Source of the DNA: an uncultured Bacteroidota bacterium
Lineage (GTDB): Bacteria; Bacteroidota; Bacteroidia; Chitinophagales; Chitinophagaceae
Direction: 5' to 3'
DNA length: 10,336 nt
NCBI GenBank assembly: GCA_903912435.1
Contig: CAIWHI010000576.1
Location: 1-10,336, forward strand
Part shown: positions 1-6,195 of the stretch, one piece after another
Position numbering within the stretch: the stretch's first letter is position 1
Layout of the letters: every line of letters starts with the position of its first letter
The notes under the pieces: generated by a model
Told to the model about the DNA's origin: nothing
Databases searched by the model: none
What the model saw: the letters and a program-made list of their open reading frames with translations, nothing else
Program-made: the position numbers and the translations under genes

Positions 1-905
1 AACCTATGACCACTTGGTGCATAACCACCTATTGTTATTGGGTCTGTCATAATATCCCATTTCCCATCATCTGTACCACCACCCATATAAAATGCCTGTA
101 CAGTATCCCTGAACTCTTTCCGCACATAAAAGAAACCTGTGCCTTTAGGACCAAGCATCCATTTATGACTACAGGTGGCATAGGTATCGCAACCCATATC
201 GTGCAAATCAAGTGGCATCATACCGGCACCATGTGCACCATCTATGAGTGAAAAAATTCCTTTATCACGGGCTAGTTTACATATTTCTTTAATTGGCAAC
301 ACCTGCCCCTGTGTACAGGGAATATGCGGGGTTGCTATAACCTTTGTCTTTTTTGTAATTAGCGCATTAATCCTGTTAAGGGTTTCTTCCGCTGTTTTGG
401 CCGGGGTATATTTTTTAATTACAATACCAGTTACCTTTTGTCTGTTCATCCAGGGCATTGCATTCCCTACATGCTCGTGTGTGGTAAGGATAACTTCATC
501 ACCTTTTTGCAGAGGCACCCCCCAGCAAGCCAGGTTAATGCCATCAGTTACATTATGGGTAAGTGTAATTTCATCATTATCGGCACCTACAAATTTCGCT
601 ATTTTAGCCGGAACAGAATCATAACTGCCATAGTTACCATCTCTGTCTGCATCCATCATTCCATTATGCACTGCATCTATAACCGGATAAGGAGATGGCC
701 CGAATGTGCCATTGTTAAGATAGGTAAGATCTTTAGCAATCGGAAACATTTGTCTCACATTATGCCAATAAGCCTCATCATCGGGGTCTATAGTCTTACC
801 ATCATGTTTTAAATGATGTGTTGCGGCCATTGCCTGCATCTCATCGAGTGTTAATGCGGCTATTACCGTGGCTGCGCGAAGAAAATTTCTTCTATTGAAG
901 CTCAT
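1..905 (-). CDS. Tat-exported class V aminotransferase / isopenicillin-N-epimerase-like protein (C-terminus cut by window edge)
   Basis: PLP-dependent enzyme of the class V aminotransferase family, closest in style to isopenicillin N epimerase and cysteine desulfurase-like proteins; the true substrate cannot be read from sequence. The frame is open from ATG at 905 to the left edge (301 codons), so the C-terminal part is missing from the window. Residues 1-30 hold a twin-arginine signal (NRRNFLRAA, then a hydrophobic stretch), predicting folded export to the periplasm. PLP features are in order: the NNGTFGPSP substrate-loop motif near 64-72, THNVTDGIN near 117-124, the IDGAH aspartate (D222), and the Schiff-base lysine K248 in TCSHKWMLGPKG. 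The gene follows ispD on the same strand after 313 bp, so it probably has its own promoter, although I found no strict TAnnTTTG match. Family assignment is firm; epimerase versus desulfurase or lyase activity is open. Confidence 0.88.
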   Translation of the reverse strand, partial: MSFNRRNFLRAATVIAALTLDEMQAMAATHHLKHDGKTIDPDDEAYWHNVRQMFPIAKDLTYLNNGTFGPSPYPVIDAVHNGMMDADRDGNYGSYDSVPAKIAKFVGADNDEITLTHNVTDGINLACWGVPLQKGDEVILTTHEHVGNAMPWMNRQKVTGIVIKKYTPAKTAEETLNRINALITKKTKVIATPHIPCTQGQVLPIKEICKLARDKGIFSLIDGAHGAGMMPLDLHDMGCDTYATCSHKWMLGPKGTGFFYVRKEFRDTVQAFYMGGGTDDGKWDIMTDPITIGGYAPSGHR

Positions 906-1218
906 TTATTGTACTTTTTAATATTTTAAAAATAAGCACACGAAAACATTCAACCTGTGGTTGTCATGGCATCATATTGATAAAATGGCAAAAGGTATTT
1001 TCGGGTATAAAATATCTTTATTTATAAGGTGGGCTAAAAGTACAAAAAACAATTACAATACCTAATCGGGAAATCTTTTTTATGAAAATACTACAAATAT
1101 TAAGTACCCAATGCACCTGAAAAAGTATAAACAATTGATTTACCTCATCATTAAAATTTAAACAAATAACCCATATAACACATTCGTTCGTTAATTTTTA
1201 CTAACTTCTGGTTAAAAA
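906..1218. other. Intergenic spacer between ispD and the aminotransferase gene
   Basis: AT-rich spacer of 313 bases with no credible reading frame and no RNA gene that I can recognise. On the minus strand it should contain the end of the ispD transcript and the promoter of the aminotransferase gene. I found only one-mismatch versions of the Bacteroidota -7 element there (for example TACCTTTT and TACTTTTA on the minus strand) without a convincing -33 TTG at the right distance. No strong terminator hairpin follows ispD. Confidence 0.5.
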
Positions 1219-1932
1219 TCAGGAAATTACATCTGGCAAGTCCTTATGCCTGACCTTTAATAATGCCTCTGCAATAATAAAATCTATTGGATTAGTCAAT
1301 TTAATATTATCAAAAGTGCCTTCAATTAAATTAACTTTTATTCCAAAATCTTCAACTACCGAAGCCTCATCAGTAAAATCGGCCCGGTACGGACGGTTAA
1401 AAGCCGGTAATATTTGTTCAGTCTTAAAGGTTTGAGGTGTCTGTATAATGCGCAATAAATCACGATTAACCGGGGTACTAACATTATTTCCCCCTACCAT
1501 CCGCACACTTTCAGCCTGGGCAATAGCCGGAATGGCATTACCATTTGCGAGGGCCGATTTATAACATCGCAAAATAAGATCATGGGTAATCATTGGCCTG
1601 GCAGCATCATGTACAAAAACTATACCATCATTATTTACATATTTCAATCCATTTTGCACACTATGAAAACGGGTCTCACCCCCTGCGGTAATCGTAAGGT
1701 CGAACTTAGCCATGAAACTACGTATAATAGTCTGCACACTACTTAAATGGTCTTGCGGCACAACCAGGATTATTTTTGCATCAGGTAAGGCCAGATGAAA
1801 TGCTTCAATGGCATAAATCAATAATGGCTTACCCAAAAAAGGCAAAAACTGTTTTGGTATGTACCCGCCCATGCGGGTTCCTCTGCCTCCGGCAACTATA
1901 ACAGCATATTTCTTCGTATTCACCATGCTCAT
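1219..1932 (-). CDS. ispD: 2-C-methyl-D-erythritol 4-phosphate cytidylyltransferase
   Basis: Cytosolic enzyme of the MEP (non-mevalonate) isoprenoid pathway; it transfers CMP from CTP to 2-C-methyl-D-erythritol 4-phosphate. The ATG at 1932 gives 237 residues, normal for stand-alone IspD. Counting from that start, the N-terminal nucleotide loop GGRGTRMG with the following PKQF supplies the expected Arg (about 20) and Lys (about 27). FVHDAARPM near 106-114 is the IspD signature with Asp and Arg. The substrate-side Arg (about 157), the TPQTF motif near 165-169, TDEASVVE near 187-194 and DNIKLT near 208-213 with the catalytic-region Lys are all present. The frame extends one codon further to a TTG at 1935, and a second ATG lies at 1926; ATG 1932 or 1926 is more likely than TTG. 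IspF is not encoded next to it, so this is the unfused form. A TAnnTTTG element lies just upstream. Confidence 0.95.
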   Translation of the reverse strand: MSMVNTKKYAVIVAGGRGTRMGGYIPKQFLPFLGKPLLIYAIEAFHLALPDAKIILVVPQDHLSSVQTIIRSFMAKFDLTITAGGETRFHSVQNGLKYVNNDGIVFVHDAARPMITHDLILRCYKSALANGNAIPAIAQAESVRMVGGNNVSTPVNRDLLRIIQTPQTFKTEQILPAFNRPYRADFTDEASVVEDFGIKVNLIEGTFDNIKLTNPIDFIIAEALLKVRHKDLPDVIS

Positions 1933-1952
1933 CAATCATTAATTCTACAGCC

Positions 1953-1960
1953 CAAAAATA
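1953..1960 (-). promoter_or_regulatory. Candidate -7 promoter element for ispD
   Basis: The minus strand reads TATTTTTG here, an exact match to the Bacteroidota -7 consensus TAnnTTTG, about 21 bases before the ispD ATG at 1932. The nearest upstream TTG (minus strand 1979-1977) is only 16 bases away, shorter than the usual spacing of about 19-20, so the -33 box is weak. Eight-base matches of this kind are not rare in AT-rich spacers. Confidence 0.35.
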
Positions 1961-2141
1961 AACAATAATGAGTTTACAATGCGGCTCAGGTCGCCCGATT
2001 TACTAACTTTTCACCTTGTAAATCATACAGAAAATATCGGATTTTTTTTCCATAGCCAAACCGTTCCATATTATTTATAATAATTCAGTAGTATTGCCTT
2101 TAGAAAAATAATATCTACGCTCATTTTTGAATCATTATTTG

Positions 2142-2906
2142 ATGCCATTAAAAATTCAATACTGCTCAGACCTCCATCTTGAAATGCCTGCCAATAACCA
2201 GTACTTGCAAAAATACCCCTTACAGGTAAGAGGAGATGTATTAATACTTGCAGGCGATATTGTACCTTTTGGAATCATTAACCAACATGAATATTTTTTT
2301 GATTTCGTAGCCCAAAACTTCAAATATACATGGTGGCTACCTGGCAATCATGAATACTATCATGGTGACATCAGTAAAAGGAGCAGTACGGTGAATGAAC
2401 AAATAAGGGAGAATGTAGCCCTGGTAAATAATATTACCATAATATATGAAGATATTGAACTGATCTTCTCTACCCTATGGAGTAAAATAAGCGTAGAAAA
2501 TGCATGGGAGATAACCAGGGCAATGAGCGATTTTCATGTGATAAAATATGGCGACGAAAGATTTACTACCTATTTATTTAATAAGCTGCATGAGGAATGT
2601 CTGGTTTTCATAAAGAATGCAGTAGCCCGGTCATCAAACCCTAAAAAGGTAATAGCTACCCACCATATTCCCACCTTAATGAATTACCCTCCCAAATATA
2701 AAGGTGATGCCATTAATGAGGCATTTGCTGTGGAGCTATTTGACCTAATAGAACAAAGCGATGTAAATGCCTGGATATTTGGCCACCACCATTATAATAT
2801 ACCTGAATTCAAAATAGGTAATACCTCTATGCTAACCAACCAATTGGGTTATGTGAGGCATGGCGAGAACAGATTATTTGATGGAGGTAGGGTTTTAGAG
2901 CTATAG
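2142..2906 (+). CDS. Calcineurin-like metallophosphoesterase
   Basis: Cytoplasmic dimetal phosphoesterase of 254 residues from ATG 2142. All five metallophosphoesterase motifs are visible in order: CSDLH (D10, H12), LAGD (D39), PGNHE (N69, H70), ATHH (H174) and GHHH (H215, H217). These supply the ligands for two divalent metals and predict a phosphomonoester or phosphodiester hydrolase. The substrate is not indicated; the family covers nucleotides, cyclic nucleotides, proteins and nucleic acids. The frame can be extended 15 bases to a TTG at 2127, but ATG 2142 places the first beta strand and DxH motif at the usual distance from the N-terminus. No signal peptide or membrane segment is present. 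It is divergent from ispD. The Crp-type regulator gene starts 56 bases after its stop, so the two may share a transcript. Confidence 0.88.
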   Translation: MPLKIQYCSDLHLEMPANNQYLQKYPLQVRGDVLILAGDIVPFGIINQHEYFFDFVAQNFKYTWWLPGNHEYYHGDISKRSSTVNEQIRENVALVNNITIIYEDIELIFSTLWSKISVENAWEITRAMSDFHVIKYGDERFTTYLFNKLHEECLVFIKNAVARSSNPKKVIATHHIPTLMNYPPKYKGDAINEAFAVELFDLIEQSDVNAWIFGHHHYNIPEFKIGNTSMLTNQLGYVRHGENRLFDGGRVLEL

Positions 2907-2962
2907 ATTGATTATTTTGAAAAAAGGGAATAGGAAAATTATGCCTAATTTTATCAAATTAT

Positions 2963-3553
2963 ATGATGAACGAATCCCAACCACTAATAGATCATATCCA
3001 AAAACGGGTAATACTGAATGAAGATGAAGTGCAGGCGTTTTTATCTTATTTTAAATATCTGAAAATAAGAAAAAGGCAATTTATTATCCAACCTGGATTT
3101 GTAGCACATCATAAGAATTACATTCTCAAAGGTGCATTCAGGGCCTATGTGGTAGATGACAACGGCCAGGACCATACTATTCAGGTATCGATTGAAGATT
3201 GGTGGATATCTGATTACAACAGTTACGTATACCAGAAACCTGCAACTATGTTCGTTGAAGCATTAGAACCTAGCATTATTTTGCAGCTGGATTATAAGGA
3301 TGAAGCCCTGCTAAAACATCAGAATCATAAATTTGAAACTTTTTTCAGGATAATGGCTGAGCGTTCTGTAGCTCATATGCAACGGCGCATTATTACCAAT
3401 CTAACAATGAACGCAGAAGACAGATATAAGGAATATGAAGCCCTGCATCCGGATATTGTTCAGCGAATGCCACAATATGCCCTGGCCTCCTACCTGGGCA
3501 TGACCACCGAATATTTATCAAGACTAAGAAACAAGAGGGCTAAAAAAAGTTGA
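2963..3553 (+). CDS. Crp/Fnr-family transcriptional regulator
   Basis: Predicted cytosolic DNA-binding regulator of 196 residues, the short form common in Bacteroidota. Residues about 20-115 form the cyclic-nucleotide-binding-like beta roll (the YILKGAFRAYVVDDNGQDHTI stretch, with the EDWW and ALEPS segments). A long dimerisation helix follows at about 118-150. The C-terminal winged helix-turn-helix is near 168-191 (ASYLGMTTEYLSRLRNK). The phosphate-binding cassette of true cAMP receptors (a GE...RSA-type motif) is not visible, and there are no N-terminal iron-sulfur cysteines, so the ligand, if any, is unknown. ATG 2963 and ATG 2966 are adjacent and equally possible starts. The CMD-family gene follows 126 bases downstream on the same strand, and its spacer contains repeated and symmetric motifs that are reasonable targets for this regulator (inference). 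Confidence 0.87.
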   Translation: MMNESQPLIDHIQKRVILNEDEVQAFLSYFKYLKIRKRQFIIQPGFVAHHKNYILKGAFRAYVVDDNGQDHTIQVSIEDWWISDYNSYVYQKPATMFVEALEPSIILQLDYKDEALLKHQNHKFETFFRIMAERSVAHMQRRIITNLTMNAEDRYKEYEALHPDIVQRMPQYALASYLGMTTEYLSRLRNKRAKKS

Positions 3554-3608
3554 ACCAGTTTATCTATTTTGAATGAACTAGTCGTACGGTATTTCTTAAT
3601 CTGGTTCA
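3551..3608. repeat. Three copies of TGAACYAG (two direct, one inverted) between the Crp-type gene and the CMD gene
   Basis: TGAACCAG occurs at 3551-3558, overlapping the stop codon of the regulator gene. TGAACTAG follows at 3574-3581 in the same orientation. The exact inverse complement CTGGTTCA lies at 3601-3608. The outer pair forms a perfect 8-bp inverted repeat that extends to 12 bp with one mismatch, separated by 42 bases. It could be a set of operator half-sites or a long-loop hairpin; no U tract follows, so a terminator is unlikely. Confidence 0.5.
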
Positions 3609-3616
3609 TAGGAAAA

Positions 3617-3649
3617 GGCCTACTGATGAGGCCATCTTTGCATTGTCAA
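3617..3649 (+). promoter_or_regulatory. Candidate promoter/operator region of the CMD gene
   Basis: An inverted repeat GGCCT-N7-AGGCC spans 3617-3633. It runs directly into CATCTTTG (3633-3640), which is one base off the TAnnTTTG -7 element. TTG-N6-CAA follows at 3638-3649 and contains the odd palindrome ATTGTCAAT. The -7-like box would place the transcript start about 30 bases before the ATG at 3680, a sensible leader. No TTG lies at the expected -33 spacing, which would fit a promoter that needs an activator, but that is only a guess. Confidence 0.35.
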
Positions 3650-3679
3650 TAACGATAAAAAACATCAAAAAAAACGACA

Positions 3680-4231
3680 ATGACCAACACATCAAACAGG
3701 ACATTTACTGTCCCAACACGCGAAGAAGTATCAGCCACTAACCAGGCAATTTTTGACAATTTAAAAGGTGCTATAGGTTTTGTACCCAACCTTTATGCTT
3801 ATTTTAGTAAAAGTGAAACTGCACTTGCAGATTATGTTACTTTCCAAAATCGCAAAAGTACACTAAGGGCAAAAGAGCGTGAGGTAATCAACCTTGTAAC
3901 CAGCCAGATTAATGGCTGTAGATATTGCCAGAGTGCACATACAGCAATAGGTAAAATGAGTGGCTTCACCGATGAGCAGGTACTTGAAATTAGGGGTGGT
4001 GCAGCATCATGGGATAGCAAGCTTGATGCACTTGCAAAATTCACCGCATCAGTAGTAGAAAATAAAGGCCGTGCAACTATTGATTCAAGAGAAGTCTTTT
4101 TTGCTGCCGGATATACCGAAGGTAATATGGTGGATGTAATAATAGTAGTAGGTGATAAAATAATCAGCAATTATATACATAACCTTACTGGCTTTGCTAT
4201 TGATTTCCCATTAGCACCAGAGCTTGCCTAA
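3680..4231 (+). CDS. Carboxymuconolactone decarboxylase / AhpD-like family protein
   Basis: Cytosolic protein of 183 residues in the CMD superfamily, which includes AhpD alkylhydroperoxidases. The diagnostic pattern is present: E68, then GCRYCQSAH with C80, C83 and H87. This is the CxxC-x3-H redox and proton-relay centre of AhpD-like members, so a peroxidase or thiol-redox role is more likely than true carboxymuconolactone decarboxylation. The N-terminal part (GFVPNLYAYFSKSETALADY, about 33-52) is typical of the uncharacterised peroxidase-related subgroup. Start ATG 3680 is preceded by an A-rich leader, usual for this phylum, without a clear Shine-Dalgarno. It lies downstream of a Crp/Fnr-type regulator and is followed by a strong terminator, so it is probably a single-gene unit or the end of the short cluster. 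The oxidant it detoxifies is not known. Confidence 0.88.
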   Translation: MTNTSNRTFTVPTREEVSATNQAIFDNLKGAIGFVPNLYAYFSKSETALADYVTFQNRKSTLRAKEREVINLVTSQINGCRYCQSAHTAIGKMSGFTDEQVLEIRGGAASWDSKLDALAKFTASVVENKGRATIDSREVFFAAGYTEGNMVDVIIVVGDKIISNYIHNLTGFAIDFPLAPELA

Positions 4232-4249
4232 GATTATGTAATTACATTA

Positions 4250-4304
4250 AATAAATTTAAAAAAGCCGCCATAATCTTATATGGGCGGCTTTTTTAAATT
4301 TATT
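4250..4304 (+). terminator. Very long perfect intrinsic terminator, usable in both directions
   Basis: Two perfectly complementary 21-base arms (4250-4270 and 4284-4304) enclose a 13-base loop. The GC core is GCCGCC/GGCGGC and the outer stem is A-rich on the left and T-rich on the right, giving a TTTTTT run straight after the core. By symmetry it has an equivalent U tract on the minus strand. It follows the CMD stop codon by 18 bases. The loop contains a 10-base stretch complementary to the region of that stop codon. Confidence 0.93.
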
Positions 4305-4655
4305 CCAGGTGGTGAATTGACTTCCGATGTTGGAAAAATAATAGTTCTGGTCTAAGCATTACGCTTCGTCCTTTTACTTTGAAGCATCCCTCTTCAATCC
4401 GGAAGCAGTTCTTTGAATATAACAAGGCCAAACACCCAAAGCCTCCAAAAATTCCTGTCAGAAACGCTGAGATACACCACTCTCTCCTCTGAAGTGTATC
4501 GGGGTGAGGCCGCCGATAGGCTAGCTATTTCCCATTTTAATAGACAATCGTCAATGGCAAAACTCGTTACAGTGAATCATATCGGTATTTACTTTAACAA
4601 ATCTCAATTAAATATTGCGCAACTTATTAATTTTATAGCAATTAAATGAAATCCT
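4305..4655. other. Gene-poor spacer with small hairpins, no supported gene
   Basis: No gene is supported. Short frames are open on both strands (a 78-codon frame from TTG 4413 to 4649, another plus-strand frame ending at about 4489, and a minus-strand frame of about 60 codons), but none has a good start, a recognisable domain or a leader. Part of the stretch is clearly more GC-rich than the genes to its right. Visible structure: TTGAAG-N7-CTTCAA at 4379-4397 and GATACAC-N16-GTGTATC at 4471-4500. It could be a decayed gene or element, or an unrecognised structured RNA. Confidence 0.4.
4450..4460 (+). repeat. Left copy of an 11-bp direct repeat flanking the patatin/OMPLA genes
   Basis: AATTCCTGTCA here recurs exactly at 7494-7504, on the other side of the two phospholipase genes. 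The distance between copies is about 3 kb. An 11-base match between two spacers of this size could still be chance in AT-rich DNA. Confidence 0.3.
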
Positions 4656-4686
4656 TTGTAAATTAAAAATATAAATTTTATCATTG
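4656..4686 (+). promoter_or_regulatory. Candidate promoter of the patatin-OMPLA operon
   Basis: TTG at 4656-4658 is followed after 20 bases by TATCATTG (4679-4686), one mismatch from the TAnnTTTG consensus. This is the spacing expected for a Bacteroidota housekeeping promoter. It would start transcription about 25-30 bases before the ATG at 4720 and lies in the most AT-rich part of the spacer. Confidence 0.4.
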
Positions 4687-4719
4687 CAGTTACTTCCACA
4701 ACTATACTTTTTAAACTGT

Positions 4720-6195
4720 ATGAAATATCTACTGCTAATTATAATCTCACTATTTGTAATGGGTGGGTTAAAAGCCCAAACCAAACCGCACCAAAGAGTT
4801 TTGGTAATTTCGGGAGGAGGAGCCAAAGGAGCCTGGGGTGTTGGTGTAGTTCAGAGTCTAAGCCATAATACACCGTATTATAACTTAATTACTGGCACAA
4901 GTACCGGCACCCTTATAGCACCACTTGCCTTATTAGGTAAGTTTGATGAACTAAAACAAGCATATACCCATATTAGTGGAAAAGATGTGCTAAGAGACCC
5001 AGAAAACCTACAAGCCTTGGCTGATGGAGTAATAAATCAAAATTTCAGTCTTCAAACAGTAAATGGTATTAGAAGAAATTTCTTTAAGGGTTATATTTCA
5101 AACTCTGATCCTTTGTTAGAACTACTTAATAAGTTCTTCAAAATTGAATATTATGATTCTATAAAATACAAATTAAGAACCAAAAACATGTATGTCTCCA
5201 GTCTTAACCTAAGGAATGGAAAGATATCGTACCATGATTTACAAAGTTCTAAATCAAAACAAGACTTCAACAATTGGATTTGGTCTTCATGTAATGAGCC
5301 CGTGTATATGTCTCCATACTTTGAAAAAGTTGAAGATACGATAAATCAATATGTAGATGGGGGGATAAGAGACAATGTACCATTAAATAAAATGCTTGAA
5401 TGTCTTTTAGATACTTCAGGAGGAAATAGCAATGTAATACGGGATTCTATCGACATAGTTATTCACAATCCCAGTGATTTATATAATACCAACTGGCATA
5501 TGGGTAATACTTTAAGTACTTTATTCAGAATGATAGACATTTTAAGGGCAGATGTAAGGGAAAATGATCTAAAAGTAGAGCTAGCAACAGTATTGAACAA
5601 AGAAAAAAACAAAAATTATCACTTAGATTCAAGTATTAAATTCATATACATAAGGAAGATCTTTATGCCCCGTGATTTAGTTAAAGTATTTGAATTTGAA
5701 CTCAATTTTGACTCAACTGCTATGCTTGAAGCCTATAGAAGAGGCACAACCTGGGATCATGATTTCCGTGTAGAAATACAATACGATTCTATAGATGCCA
5801 CGGTGATAAGAAATCAAAATAAAGGATTCAAAGAGAATCTAATAGCCTTTTCCAATTTAACCGATTCAGCCAATATCAACTTGGACACATTAATGAGGCA
5901 TTTCGAGGAAGCTGATAAAAATTACTCAGGTATTTTTAAGGCTAAAGAAATATATAATTATTTAAATGAATTTTCGAACAAACATTTTAAAACAGAGCAA
6001 AATAATACTTCAAAAGGTACTAAAATAAATCAACAAAAAGGCGCGAAAGAAGTAGCACCCACAAAATCACCTCAAATTCTAGACCTACCAAGCAAAATAC
6101 AAATAATACAAGAGATTTTGGACAAATATAGCGAAGGATTATCAACCGATGATATTAGCAAACTAAAAGACACATTGAATAAATATGAAAAATAA
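4720..6195 (+). CDS. Secreted patatin-like phospholipase with long C-terminal extension
   Basis: Predicted exported lipid acyl hydrolase of 491 residues. A Sec signal peptide occupies about residues 1-20 (MKYLLLIIISLFVMGG, cleavage near LKAQ) and has no lipobox cysteine, so a periplasmic or secreted protein is expected. The patatin domain spans about 25-250: oxyanion loop SGGGAKGAWG (31-40), nucleophile S61 in GTSTG, and D213 of the Ser-Asp dyad in VDGG. The remaining ~240 residues are not recognised; they include a Lys/Thr/Gln-rich linker near 420-455 and a charged, probably helical tail. No POTRA or Omp85 barrel is fused, unlike PlpD-type patatins. The frame reaches back to TTG 4684, but ATG 4720 starts exactly at the signal peptide. 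Its last 11 bases overlap the OMPLA-like gene, so the two are very probably translated from one mRNA. Base composition is lower in GC than in the neighbouring genes. Confidence 0.9.
   Translation: MKYLLLIIISLFVMGGLKAQTKPHQRVLVISGGGAKGAWGVGVVQSLSHNTPYYNLITGTSTGTLIAPLALLGKFDELKQAYTHISGKDVLRDPENLQALADGVINQNFSLQTVNGIRRNFFKGYISNSDPLLELLNKFFKIEYYDSIKYKLRTKNMYVSSLNLRNGKISYHDLQSSKSKQDFNNWIWSSCNEPVYMSPYFEKVEDTINQYVDGGIRDNVPLNKMLECLLDTSGGNSNVIRDSIDIVIHNPSDLYNTNWHMGNTLSTLFRMIDILRADVRENDLKVELATVLNKEKNKNYHLDSSIKFIYIRKIFMPRDLVKVFEFELNFDSTAMLEAYRRGTTWDHDFRVEIQYDSIDATVIRNQNKGFKENLIAFSNLTDSANINLDTLMRHFEEADKNYSGIFKAKEIYNYLNEFSNKHFKTEQNNTSKGTKINQQKGAKEVAPTKSPQILDLPSKIQIIQEILDKYSEGLSTDDISKLKDTLNKYEK

Noticed and set aside
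1190..1222. Possible terminator hairpin at the end of ispD (TTTTTAAC / GTTAgtAAAAA on the minus strand)
   Set aside because: The stem is AT-rich, broken by a two-base bulge, overlaps the stop codon and lacks a U tract.
2127..2141. Extension of the metallophosphoesterase to TTG 2127
   Set aside because: ATG 2142 gives the normal distance to the first metal-binding motif.
2941..3021. Short plus-strand frame of 26 codons starting with ATG in front of the Crp-type gene
   Set aside because: It is out of frame with the regulator and overlaps its start; a leader peptide is possible but nothing supports it.
4236..4247. Perfect 12-base palindrome ATGTAATTACAT between the CMD stop and the terminator
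   Set aside because: Short AT palindromes are frequent in AT-rich spacers and there is no second copy or associated gene start.
4413..4649. Plus-strand frame of 78 codons between the terminator and the patatin gene
   Set aside because: It starts at TTG, has no leader or recognisable domain, and competing frames are open on both strands of the same stretch.
4684..4719. Extension of the patatin protein to TTG 4684
   Set aside because: It would put 12 polar residues before a textbook signal peptide and begin inside the candidate -7 element.
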